NCBI GenBank assembly: GCA_016719055.1 | Contig: JADKAW010000015.1 | Span: 86,792-150,791, forward strand | DNA: 64,000 nucleotides | Direction: 5' to 3' | From: Candidatus Rhodoferax mariagerensis | GTDB lineage: Bacteria > Pseudomonadota > Gammaproteobacteria > Burkholderiales > Burkholderiaceae_C | In this document: positions 1-12,378 of the stretch, one piece after another | Layout: every line of letters begins with the position of its first letter | Numbering within the stretch: position 1 is the first letter of the stretch | The notes under the pieces: generated by a model | The model's database searches: none | Told to the model about the DNA's origin: nothing | Seen by the model: the letters and a program-made list of their open reading frames with translations, nothing else | Position numbers and translations under genes: made by a program

Positions 1-2220
1 GGCATCACGCCCACCGTCGCGCCCGCCGGCATCGCGGCCCGGGCTGCGGGGTCCGTCTTTGCGGTCACCAAACTTGCCACCACGCCCAGGCATGGCCGGC
101 TCTTCTTTTTTCATGCCAGGGCGGTCATCACCGCGCATGGCCACCACCGGTTTGCGCGGTGCAGCCAGTTTCGCGCTGTCTGCAGCGGGCTCTGCAGCGG
201 CCTCGGCACCAGCGTCGGCAGGCGCATCAGTTGCTGCGTTATCAAGAGCGCCTGGCGCAGCACTGGTCTGGGCTAGAAGCTCTTTTTCATCAGATTTTTC
301 AGCCACGGCAGCCACTGCGGCCTGGGCCTGGGCCTGGCCATGCAAGGCGGCCTCCAGAACAGCCATGGCAGCGCGGATGGCCTGGCCATCCCCTGACGCA
401 TTGGCCGCCTGCAAGGCCTTGGATGCGTCAAGCACGATGCGATCCCGCTCACCCAGGGCACTTTGTGCCTTTTCGCGCTCAAGCGTTTTGCGATTGAAGG
501 CGTCATCAATGGGCTTGCGAAAAGCGTCCCACAATTTTTGCTCGTGACGTCGGTCCACTGGCACCCGGTGCACCTCGGCCTGCCAGCGCTGTTGCAAAGC
601 CTTGACGGCATCAATACGCAGCATCGGCTCAGCGCCGAGCGCCTTGGCCTCGTCAATCATGGCGTGGCGTGCGGCCAGGCTGAGCTTTTGCAGGGCTTCC
701 AGCGGCGCGGCGGCCTCGTCAATAGCAGCTTTCCAGAGCGGCTGCAATTCTGCGTAGAGTTTTTCACCGACATGGCCCGACTCGCGCCAGCGGTCGCCAA
801 ACTGGTGCAGCAAGCGGTTAAAGCCCTTCCAGTCGTCGTCCAGCGCGGTGCGGTTGTCAACGGCCCAGGCCTTGACTTCTTCGATCAGGGTCAAGCGCTG
901 GGCGCGGTGCTCAGCCGTCTCGGTCTTGAGTTTTTCAAGCCAGGTCTCTACCACCTTGTGCGCCTCGTTGCAGGCGTCGTCAAAACGCTTCCAAAGGCCG
1001 TGGTTGGGCACACCGCCCTGATCCGTCAGCTTCCACTGTTCACGCAGGGTGCGCAGGGTTTCCTGCATCTTGCGCCCGCCAATGACCTGGCCTTCGGGCC
1101 GGTTCAGCAAGCCTTCGGCCTTGGCCACCAGTTCGTCGCGCAGCTGGTCGGCACGCCAGCGTTGCCAGCCTTCGAGTTCGCCGGCCGCAGCCAGCGCGCC
1201 GTGCGCCTGGTTTTCAAGTTTGTCATCAATCACACGGCCAAATTCTTTCAGCGCGTTGCGCAAGGCATTGGCCGCACCGGCACTGGCCTTGCCATGGCCT
1301 TGTGCCACTTCTTGCTCTAATTTCAAGAGCACTTCTTGCACAATGGACGTAGCCCGGGCCTTGATTTCAGGGTCAATTTTTGGTTTGGCGGGCTTGGGCG
1401 TGCTTTCCAGCGGCAAACCCCGCGCCGCGCGCAACTCATCCGCCCACACCGGCACATTGGGCAAGGCGGCGTTCACATCTTCGGCTGCCAGCATGGCCAG
1501 CATTAACGCGTCCTGAAAAGCGTCCCACACCAGACCCAGTTGCGCCTGCGAGGCCTGCAACTGTGGCGGAAATTTGATGTCAACGCTGGGCCAGTTGGCA
1601 TCACCGGTCAGGGCACCGGCCTCAGTTTGCCAGCTAACCACGTCGGCACTCAGGGCTTCTTGCACCGCCTGGGCATCACGCCAGGGTTTGGTCGACAGCA
1701 CTTCGATGCGCTGCGCCACCAGCACCGCCGCTTCGCGCTGCACCTGCACCCGGTGTTGCAGGTCTTCGATGGCACGCACACGTTCCACCAGCTTGACCTT
1801 GAGCTCGGCCAGCGGCTCTTTGCTCAGGGGCGCACCCGCTTTGGCGGCGTCGCGTTGCCAGGCCAGCGCGTCGGCCAGGTTCAGCTTGGGCAGGGCCAGC
1901 AGCGCTTGCGCCTTGTCGGCCCACTCCTGGGCCATGCCGGCTTGCGCCTTGCTGCGCTTGATGTCATCGAGCTTTTCGCGCAGCAGTTTCGCCGCACCCT
2001 TGTCCTTGCCGCTGAGCTCTTTGAACACCTGCTGCATCTGCTCAGGTGTCGGGTTGCTGCCAAGCCAGTCGCGAATGCAGGCCATGCGCTCGCCCGATGT
2101 CTGTGCCGAAAACGCGCCATGGGTCAGGGCGTCGAGCGGATGCGCGTCCTGGGTTTTGGCTGGCGCAGCAGGAGCGTCAGGGGTTGGGGTTGCTTTGTTG
2201 TTGGTAGAAAAAGAAAACAT
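1..2220 (-). CDS. DUF349 domain-containing protein, C-terminus cut by window edge
   Basis: The reverse strand is open from the ATG at 2220 to position 1 (740 codons) without a stop, so the gene runs off the left edge. The product begins MFSFSTNNKATP, then has an Ala/Pro-rich start and long charged helical repeats with recurrent W-x6-F and LW-x-F-x2-A patterns (for example LWDAFRKPIDDAFNRKR), typical of DUF349 repeats. The visible C-terminal part is Ala-rich and then Gly/Arg/Asp-rich and probably disordered. No signal peptide or membrane segment is visible. DUF349 proteins are common in betaproteobacteria and have no well-established role that I can apply here. It is transcribed away from the neighbouring DUF748 gene, with a 640-base spacer containing two large hairpins upstream. 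Confidence 0.85.
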   Translation of the reverse strand, partial: MFSFSTNNKATPTPDAPAAPAKTQDAHPLDALTHGAFSAQTSGERMACIRDWLGSNPTPEQMQQVFKELSGKDKGAAKLLREKLDDIKRSKAQAGMAQEWADKAQALLALPKLNLADALAWQRDAAKAGAPLSKEPLAELKVKLVERVRAIEDLQHRVQVQREAAVLVAQRIEVLSTKPWRDAQAVQEALSADVVSWQTEAGALTGDANWPSVDIKFPPQLQASQAQLGLVWDAFQDALMLAMLAAEDVNAALPNVPVWADELRAARGLPLESTPKPAKPKIDPEIKARATSIVQEVLLKLEQEVAQGHGKASAGAANALRNALKEFGRVIDDKLENQAHGALAAAGELEGWQRWRADQLRDELVAKAEGLLNRPEGQVIGGRKMQETLRTLREQWKLTDQGGVPNHGLWKRFDDACNEAHKVVETWLEKLKTETAEHRAQRLTLIEEVKAWAVDNRTALDDDWKGFNRLLHQFGDRWRESGHVGEKLYAELQPLWKAAIDEAAAPLEALQKLSLAARHAMIDEAKALGAEPMLRIDAVKALQQRWQAEVHRVPVDRRHEQKLWDAFRKPIDDAFNRKTLEREKAQSALGERDRIVLDASKALQAANASGDGQAIRAAMAVLEAALHGQAQAQAAVAAVAEKSDEKELLAQTSAAPGALDNAATDAPADAGAEAAAEPAADSAKLAAPRKPVVAMRGDDRPGMKKEEPAMPGRGGKFGDRKDGPRSPGRDAGGRDGGRDA

Positions 2221-2398
2221 CGACATCGCACACACACAATAAAAATTACCCACTGAACCGCAGCGGGGACAAACGCGTATTTTCGCCGGGTTTTCAGCAG
2301 GCGCTGAAAAACATTTGTCCGGCGGCTGCGATTCAAAGTGATGTGGCAACGTAGAAAACCAAAGATTCACGACCAATCAAGTGGGGTGGCTCAAACCC

Positions 2399-2531
2399 GG
2401 CCCGGTGATTGGGCCATGTGCATGCGGTTTTGGGGTGAAATCACACGCGAGATAGGCCGTGCGGTGGGCCAGCGCTGCTTGTCGCGCGCCTTTCACCCCA
2501 AAGCCCGGTCACATGACCCAATCACCGGGCC
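2399..2531. repeat. Imperfect inverted repeat, MITE-like or large hairpin
   Basis: Arms 2399-2440 and 2491-2531 are near-complementary over about 41 bases. The outer 15 bases (GGCCCGGTGATTGGG) and the inner TTTGGGGTGAAA pair exactly, with a few mismatches between. The loop is about 50 bases. The size and terminal repeats fit a miniature mobile element or a structured RNA. No flanking target duplication is obvious. Confidence 0.6.
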
Positions 2532-2592
2532 TGACACCGTCACCCAATCAACCCATTTGAGAAGACACCTGTCAGCTTGTCAACAGCTCACA

Positions 2593-2684
2593 CAATCAGT
2601 CGGGTGATACGCTTTGCGTAGGTCAAGGAGGAGACCGCGTAGCGGTCGGGGGACACGAAGCAAAGCGTATCGCCCGGCTGATTG
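2593..2684. repeat. 25-bp stem hairpin with nested inner hairpin
   Basis: Arm 2593-2617 pairs with 2660-2684 along all 25 positions. The two departures from Watson-Crick pairing are both G-U type. An inner hairpin GACCGC-gta-GCGGTC sits in the loop at about 2634-2648. The wobble-preserving mismatches suggest pairing as RNA, or a palindromic repeat family. The function is unknown. Confidence 0.6.
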
Positions 2685-2860
2685 CCACCACCCGTGCGCG
2701 GCCTGCCCAGGCTCCATGACCGCCTGCGTGCCAGGTGGGTCTCATTCGAGAGAAGTCCACATCATATTGAATCAAACCCTTTTCCGGCTTCCAAAGCCCC
2801 CCCGCCAACAGCCTGAGCGCTGCCCTGCAGTGCCGCCCAACTGACCAGGCTGATGACCGT

Positions 2861-6829
<3,969 letters not shown>

Positions 6830-6915
6830 GGATTTTGCTGGATGAAGCAGGCTTGACACCCTCAACAGCCGCATTTAATTCATATTTATTAGAATAACAA
6901 ATTCATTTGATATGG

Positions 6916-6945
6916 TTGACTTGGCATAAATAACCCACCTAGAAT
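6916..6945 (+). promoter_or_regulatory. Candidate sigma-70 promoter for the transglycosylase gene
   Basis: TTGACT at 6916-6921 and TAGAAT at 6940-6945 are separated by 18 bases, with AT-rich sequence upstream. It would give a leader of about 180 bases before the start at 7132. This is a visual match only. Confidence 0.4.
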
Positions 6946-7131
6946 CCGCAAACCTTGACACCATCAAGGTAAAACCCACCCCGCTGCCAATCCGGCAACA
7001 TCAAATTTCTGCATCACCACTGAAAGGAAACCGCAGGATATTGATAGCGTAACAACCCAGGCGAGGCCCAGAGCGTGCTGTAGCGAATCCCGCCGCAGCG
7101 CACCCAGTCCCCCGAGCAAGAAGGAGAAGCT

Positions 7132-7932
7132 ATGTCAGCATCAAAGACAATGATTACCAGCCTGCGCCGCATCACTGCGGTTCTTACCAAAGGCTTTTTT
7201 GAAGTCACGCACAACAGTTTTGCCCTGATCGGCATCGCTGTTTTATTTGCCGCCATTGCCTTGGTGGCCCGTCCCGAGTTACGCCAGGTCGGCGAAATCA
7301 AACTGTTCAGTTGGTTGCAAGAACGCCAGTTCGAGGTGACGGGTCTGGTCAGTGACCTGGTGGCCAGCGACCGCGCCACCGCGGCTGACCCCAAGGAACT
7401 GCCCAAACAGCAGGCCGCCGTGGCACTCTGGCTGAGCAAAAAATACCGGGTTGCACCGGAGCCCATCAGTGCGCTGGTGACTGAAGCCTATGACGTGGGC
7501 CAGCGGGCCAAGCTTGACCCCACGCTGATTCTGGCGGTGATGGCGATTGAATCGGGCTTTAACCCGTTTGCGCAAAGCCCGGTCGGTGCCCAGGGTCTGA
7601 TGCAGGTCATGACCCGGATTCACAGCGACAAGTACCAGAGTTTTGGCGGCACCTTTGCAGCGTTTGACCCGCTGGCCAACCTGCGCGTGGGCACCAAAGT
7701 GCTGCAGGACTGCATTCGTATGGCGGGCTCCATCGAAGGTGGCCTGAAAAGTTATGTAGGCGCTGCCAACGACGAGGGCGACAACGGCTACACCGCCAAA
7801 GTGCTGGCCGAGCACGCCAAGCTCCTTCAAGTCGCTCAGGGCCGCCAGGTACCGTTCAACTCGCCCAATGCACCCGCACCGGCGGTGACTGCCGAAGTTG
7901 TCGCGCTGGCTGAGCCTTCGCCGTTGCAATAA
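7132..7932 (+). CDS. Lytic transglycosylase SLT domain protein
   Basis: 266 residues. An N-terminal hydrophobic segment (FALIGIAVLFAAIALVA) anchors or exports the protein. The SLT fold occupies about residues 115-230, with the catalytic-Glu motif AVMAIESGFNPFAQ followed by GAQGLMQVM, and a late YVGAANDEGDNGY in place of the usual YNaG motif. Such enzymes cleave the MurNAc-GlcNAc bond of peptidoglycan to form 1,6-anhydro ends, acting in the periplasm. The start ATG at 7132 follows AAGAAGGAGAAG, a strong ribosome binding site. The gene stands alone, followed by the ZTP riboswitch of glyA on the same strand. Confidence 0.88.
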   Translation: MSASKTMITSLRRITAVLTKGFFEVTHNSFALIGIAVLFAAIALVARPELRQVGEIKLFSWLQERQFEVTGLVSDLVASDRATAADPKELPKQQAAVALWLSKKYRVAPEPISALVTEAYDVGQRAKLDPTLILAVMAIESGFNPFAQSPVGAQGLMQVMTRIHSDKYQSFGGTFAAFDPLANLRVGTKVLQDCIRMAGSIEGGLKSYVGAANDEGDNGYTAKVLAEHAKLLQVAQGRQVPFNSPNAPAPAVTAEVVALAEPSPLQ

Positions 7933-7950
7933 CCAGTCAGCTAAAATCCG

Positions 7951-8076
7951 CCGGCACGCAACTGGCGATAGGCACCTTTCCCCCGATGGGGGCAGGCTGC
8001 TGACGTGGAAATACCACAGGGGAGCGTGCCGCATGTTCTGTTTCAGAGCCGGCGTTTAGCCGTTCGCCTGGGCAGC
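7951..8076 (+). promoter_or_regulatory. ZTP (pfl) riboswitch upstream of glyA
   Basis: The element matches the pfl/ZTP consensus. P1 pairs CGGCACGC (7952-7959) with GCGTGCCG (8024-8031). The P1-proximal AACTGGCGATA follows. An internal hairpin (GTGGaaataCCAC, 8005-8017) is followed by AGGGGAGCGTGCCG. The downstream arm ends in the diagnostic CGCCTGGGCA (8065-8074). ZTP riboswitches sense the folate-stress signal Z nucleotide (ZMP/ZTP) and typically switch on glyA, folD or purH genes. Placement about 50 bases before glyA fits exactly. Confidence 0.9.
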
Positions 8077-8126
8077 CCTGGTTTCATACCCCATGACTCA
8101 CAGGCCCATTGTCTTGAAGGACTGCC

Positions 8127-9371
8127 ATGTTCAACCGAAATATCCTGATCGAGCAAACTGACCCCGAGCTGTTTGCTGCCATTCAATCTGAAAACGCCCG
8201 CCAAGAGCACCATATCGAGCTGATTGCCAGCGAAAACTACGCCTCGCCTGCCGTCATGGCCGCGCAGGGCACGCAGTTGACCAACAAATACGCCGAAGGT
8301 TATCCGGGCAAGCGTTATTACGGTGGCTGCGAGTTTGTTGACATCGCCGAGCAGTTGGCGCTGGACCGCGTCAAACAGATTTTTGGCGCAGAAGCCGCCA
8401 ATGTGCAGCCGCATTGTGGTGCTTCGGCCAACGAGGCGGTATTTCTGGCGTTCTTGAAGCCCGGCGACACCATCATGGGCATGAGCCTGGCCGAAGGTGG
8501 CCACCTGACCCACGGCATGGCGCTGAACATGAGTGGCAAATGGTTCAACGTGGTGAGTTATGGCCTGGATGCCAATGAGGCCATCGACTATGACGCGATG
8601 GAGCGCAAAGCCCATGAACACAAGCCAAAACTAATCATCGCCGGTGCCAGCGCTTACTCTCTAGCTATAAATTTTGAACGTTTTGCCAAGGTGGCCAAAG
8701 ATGTCGGCGCGATCTTCATGGTGGATATGGCGCACTATGCCGGGCTGATAGCTGCTGGCGTTTACCCCAACCCGGTGCCGCACGCCGATGTGGTGACCAG
8801 CACCACGCACAAGAGCCTGCGCGGCCCGCGTGGTGGCATCATTTTGATGAAAGCTCAGCACGAGAAAGCCATCAACAGCGCCATCTTCCCCGGCCTGCAA
8901 GGTGGCCCGCTGATGCATGTGATTGCCGCCAAGGCGGTGGCGTTCAAGGAAGCTCTGCAACCCGAGTTCAAGTTGTACCAGCAGCAGGTGCTGACCAACG
9001 CTCGCGTGGTGGCTGAAACGCTGACTGCACGTGGCCTGCGCATTGTGAGTGGTCGCACCGAAAGCCATGTGATGCTGGTGGACCTTCGCGCCAAGGGCAT
9101 CACGGGCAAGGAAGCCGAGGCCGTGCTGGGCAGTGCCCACATGACCATCAACAAGAATGCCATCCCCAATGACCCGGAAAAACCCATGGTCACCAGCGGC
9201 GTGCGCATCGGCACCCCGGCCATGACCACCCGTGGTTTCAAGGACGAAGAAGCCCGCCTGACCGCCAACCTGGTGGCCGACGTGCTCGACAACCCGCGTG
9301 ACCCGGCCAACATCGAAGCCGTGCGCGACAAGGTCAATGCATTAACGGCACGGTTTCCCGTTTATGGCTGA
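8127..9371 (+). CDS. glyA: Serine hydroxymethyltransferase
   Basis: 414 residues, normal length. Interconverts serine and glycine with tetrahydrofolate and supplies one-carbon units; cytosolic, PLP-dependent. Visible landmarks: the N-terminal IELIASENYASPAVM, the PLP lysine motif VVTSTTHKSLRGPRGG, and the C-terminal GVRIGTPAMTTRGF. The start at 8127 is preceded by GAAGGAC. The gene is controlled by the ZTP riboswitch just upstream, linking it to folate status. nrdR follows after 5 bases, so the two are likely co-transcribed. Confidence 0.97.
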   Translation: MFNRNILIEQTDPELFAAIQSENARQEHHIELIASENYASPAVMAAQGTQLTNKYAEGYPGKRYYGGCEFVDIAEQLALDRVKQIFGAEAANVQPHCGASANEAVFLAFLKPGDTIMGMSLAEGGHLTHGMALNMSGKWFNVVSYGLDANEAIDYDAMERKAHEHKPKLIIAGASAYSLAINFERFAKVAKDVGAIFMVDMAHYAGLIAAGVYPNPVPHADVVTSTTHKSLRGPRGGIILMKAQHEKAINSAIFPGLQGGPLMHVIAAKAVAFKEALQPEFKLYQQQVLTNARVVAETLTARGLRIVSGRTESHVMLVDLRAKGITGKEAEAVLGSAHMTINKNAIPNDPEKPMVTSGVRIGTPAMTTRGFKDEEARLTANLVADVLDNPRDPANIEAVRDKVNALTARFPVYG

Positions 9372-9376
9372 ATAAG

Positions 9377-9826
9377 ATGAAATGCCCCTTCTGCAGTCAT
9401 CCCGACACCCAGGTGGTGGAAACGCGGGTGGCGGAAGACGGGGGCTATATCCGCCGCCGGCGCCGCTGCGCCTCCTGCGACAAGCGCTTTACCACCTACG
9501 AGCGCCCCGAAGTCAGCATTCCGGCCATCGTGAAAAAAGACGGACGTCGCATCGAATACGAACGCGCCAAGTTGCTGGCCTCGATGAAGCTGGCCTTGCG
9601 CAAACGCCCGGTGAGCACCGAACAGGTCGATGGCGCGGTGGAGCGTATCGAAGAAAAGCTGTTGAATCTGGCCCTGCGCGAGGTGTTGTCCACCCGCATT
9701 GGCGAACTGGTCATGTATGAGTTGAAAAAGCTCGACAAGGTCGCCTATGTGCGCTTCGCCAGTGTCTACCGCAGTTTTGAAGACATTGACGAGTTCAGAA
9801 CACTGGTGGAAGAGGTAGGGCGCTAA
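9377..9826 (+). CDS. nrdR: Transcriptional repressor NrdR
   Basis: 149 residues, full length. An N-terminal zinc ribbon with two CxxC pairs (MKCPFCSHPDT and RRCASCDKRF) is followed by an ATP-cone domain (VKKDGRRIEYERAKL onward). NrdR senses dATP/ATP and represses ribonucleotide reductase operons by binding NrdR boxes. It starts 5 bases after glyA and ends 7 bases before the convergent recD end. The glyA-nrdR order is common in betaproteobacteria. Confidence 0.97.
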   Translation: MKCPFCSHPDTQVVETRVAEDGGYIRRRRRCASCDKRFTTYERPEVSIPAIVKKDGRRIEYERAKLLASMKLALRKRPVSTEQVDGAVERIEEKLLNLALREVLSTRIGELVMYELKKLDKVAYVRFASVYRSFEDIDEFRTLVEEVGR

Positions 9827-9833
9827 CCCCCGC

Positions 9834-11828
9834 TCATACCGCCGCCAACCCGCCGCTACGCAGAATTTTCCGATCCACAGCCTGACGCAAGACGCCGGCC
9901 TGCGGCAGTACCAATGTCAGTTGCTGTTTGGCCCGGGTGATGCCGGTGTAAAGCAACTCACGCGTCAGCACCGGTGCCATTTTGTCGGGCAACACCAGCG
10001 CCACATGATCAAACTCCGAGCCCTGTGATTTATGCACCGTCATGGCAAACACAGTCTCGACCGCATCCAGACGACTGGGCAACACCCAGCGTACACCAGC
10101 ACTGCCCGGCAAGCTGGCATCCGCAAAGGCCACTCGCAAACCCGAGGCAGTGGGCAAGCACAGGCCCACGTCGCCATTCATGAGTTTGAGGTTGTAGTCA
10201 TTGCGTGTGACCATCACCGGGCGGCCCGCGTACCAACCCTGGGTGGTAAAACCCAGCGCGCGTGCAATGCTGGCGTTCAACGCCAGCACGCCCCAGGGGC
10301 CTTCGCGCAGCGCGCACAACACCTGAAACTGGCCCAGCGAGCGCAACAGCTGCAGCGCCTGCGCATCGTCGCAACTGACGGATAGACCCTGGCTCACCGG
10401 CACCACAGCAGAGGTGGCAATTGGTAACGCCCTATCCGGCAATGCCGTATCTTCTGACGCCTGGTCCAGTGACAGCTTGTCCGGCGATGCCAGGCTGGCT
10501 GCCGTCAGCGCCTGCAGGTCGCGGTGCCAGCCTTGCCAACCAGCGCGCACCAGCGTTGCCAAAGCCGTTCCCCAGCTGCCACCGCGAGCCAAGCGTGTCA
10601 CACTGGCCAACGGGCTGGCCTGCCATTCCGGGACTGCGATCGATAAATCGTGAACGCGCTGACGTGCACCGGCATTCACGGCACTGGCCCATTGGCCAAT
10701 CTGGCTGTCTGCGGCAAACCTGTGGCTATGGCGCAGCATCACGGTTTGTTGCGCCAGCGCCGAGCCCGGGCCAGCCCAGGCGCGAATATCCTGCCCAGTG
10801 GTGGAATGCACCCACAGCAAGGTTTCGGGGTCATAGTGGCCGGCAGCAGCCGTTTCGCACAGTTGCCCCATCACCGCGCCGGCCTCCACCGACGCCAGTT
10901 GGTCTTTGTCCCCCAGCAGAATCAGGCTGGCCGTCACGGGCACGGCCGCCAGCAGGCGCTCCATCAGCGCCAGATCGATCATTGAGGCCTCGTCCACCAC
11001 CACCACGTCCAGCGCCAGTTCAGGTGCCGGCGTGGCCTGCACCGCAGCGCGCACCTGCAACAGCTTGTGCAAGGTTTGCGCTTGCGTTGGCAAATGCGCT
11101 TGCATCTGAATGGGCAGCTGTTGCACGGCTCTGGCCACCGATTCGCCCAGCCGTGCTGCCGCCTTGCCGGTGGGCGCTGCCAGCGCCATGCGCAGCGGTT
11201 TGGCACCCGCACCTCCCAGCACCGGTGACAGTGCCTGCGACTGCAACAGCGCCAGCAAACGCACCACGGTGGTGGTTTTGCCCGTGCCCGGGCCACCGGT
11301 GATCAGGGTCAAGCGCCGCCGGGCCGCCAAAGCACAGGCCACCTTTTGCCAGTCTGGGCCAGTGTCGGGCGCGTGGCCCACCTCAGAAACCGCGCCAAAC
11401 AGGGCATCGAGCGCGGTGGCCAGCGTGTCGGGGACTGGGCAGGGCTCGGCCAGGCGCGCCAGGATCGAGGCACGAATGACTTGCTCGGCCTGCCAGTTGC
11501 GCCGCAAATACAGGCGCTCAGCGTCCAGCACCAGCGGGCTGGAGCCGCCCTGGGTCCAGGGCAGCGTGGCGGCCGCGTGCGCCAGATCGTCGGGCAGCAA
11601 CGGCTGCAGGGCGGGCTCCCAGCCCAGCGCCTGCACACCGCTTTGACGCAGCAGTTGCAAGTCAAGACAGGCGTGCCCGCGGCCAAACTGGTGGCTGACC
11701 AGCGCCGCCAGCCAGCCGTGGCGCGGGTCGGAACTGGCCTGGGCCTGCTGCAAAAAGCGGGCAAACGCCAGGTCCAGGGCGTTCAACGGCGTCGAGGCCG
11801 CGGCGGCTGTCAGGTCGGTGCCGGTCAT
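9834..11828 (-). CDS. recD: Exodeoxyribonuclease V alpha subunit
   Basis: 664 residues, a superfamily 1 helicase of the RecBCD double-strand-break repair complex. Walker A is LITGGPGTGKTTTVV (about residues 176-190), Walker B is VVVDEASMIDLALME, and the late helicase motif is TVHKSQGSEFDHVALVLP, followed by LLYTGITRAKQQL. RecD is the 5'-3' motor. The start ATG at 11828 overlaps the recB stop by four bases (ATGA), so translation is coupled. The order on the minus strand is recC-recB-recD. The middle part (about residues 390-470) is longer and less conserved. Confidence 0.95.
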   Translation of the reverse strand: MTGTDLTAAAASTPLNALDLAFARFLQQAQASSDPRHGWLAALVSHQFGRGHACLDLQLLRQSGVQALGWEPALQPLLPDDLAHAAATLPWTQGGSSPLVLDAERLYLRRNWQAEQVIRASILARLAEPCPVPDTLATALDALFGAVSEVGHAPDTGPDWQKVACALAARRRLTLITGGPGTGKTTTVVRLLALLQSQALSPVLGGAGAKPLRMALAAPTGKAAARLGESVARAVQQLPIQMQAHLPTQAQTLHKLLQVRAAVQATPAPELALDVVVVDEASMIDLALMERLLAAVPVTASLILLGDKDQLASVEAGAVMGQLCETAAAGHYDPETLLWVHSTTGQDIRAWAGPGSALAQQTVMLRHSHRFAADSQIGQWASAVNAGARQRVHDLSIAVPEWQASPLASVTRLARGGSWGTALATLVRAGWQGWHRDLQALTAASLASPDKLSLDQASEDTALPDRALPIATSAVVPVSQGLSVSCDDAQALQLLRSLGQFQVLCALREGPWGVLALNASIARALGFTTQGWYAGRPVMVTRNDYNLKLMNGDVGLCLPTASGLRVAFADASLPGSAGVRWVLPSRLDAVETVFAMTVHKSQGSEFDHVALVLPDKMAPVLTRELLYTGITRAKQQLTLVLPQAGVLRQAVDRKILRSGGLAAV

Positions 11829-12324
11829 GGGGTTACCTCTTGCTCAGGTGCCAGACCAAAAGCGGCGTCCATGGCCTCGATCAGGGCGCGCGCTGGTGCC
11901 AGATGCAACCAACCGGCACCCGGCTGGTCGATGCCGCGCAAAAACAGGTAGAGTGCGCCCCCCACATGGCGGTCATAGTCGTAGTCCGGCAGGCGCGACT
12001 TCAGCAATCGGTGCAGCGCCAGCACGTACAGCGTGGCCTGAACGTCATAGCGGTGCGCCAGCATGGCCTGCTGCAGTTGCATCGGGCCATAAGCGTCCAG
12101 CCGGTTGGACTTGTAGTCCAGCACGTAGTAGCGGTCCTGGTGCAGCAGCACCAGATCCATAAACCCGGTCAGCATGCCGTTCAGCTGGCGTGGCTGAAGC
12201 GCCGCGCGTGCCTGGCCGGGCCAAACATGGCGGCTGATCAGCGCGTCAAGCCGCTGGCTGGGCAGGTCTTGCACCGGCAGGGTAAAGCCCATTTCCGGCC
12301 ATATCTCAGCAGGCTTTGATGCTC

Positions 12325-12378
12325 CTAATTGAAGAGCTATTTGCGCTTTATCCACAAGGGTTGGAGGCCAATTTGATG
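12325..12378. repeat. Dispersed repeat family A, in-frame copy in recB
   Basis: Plus strand: AGAGCTATTTGCGCTTTATC then AAGGGTTGGAGGCCAATTTG, a good match to the family. It is read on the minus strand as part of the RecB C-terminal region (ASNWPPTLVDKAQIALQLGA). Confidence 0.7.

Larger units (their letters stand above)
2221..2860. other. Intergenic spacer with two large hairpin elements
   Basis: No convincing gene lies here. Short open frames (for example 2338-2607) look like chance reading of the two inverted repeats annotated separately (2399-2531 and 2593-2684). The promoter of the DUF349 gene should lie just above 2220, but I could not pick it with confidence. Confidence 0.6.

Noticed and set aside
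463..2256. Long plus-strand open frames over the left end
   Set aside because: Antisense of the DUF349 gene, whose minus-strand frame is unbroken and has recognisable repeats.
8650..8760. Sequence in glyA resembling repeat family A (CTAGCTATAAATTTT and GATAGCTGCTGGCG)
   Set aside because: Protein length and sequence are normal for GlyA here, and matches are short; likely chance, though a fragment cannot be excluded.
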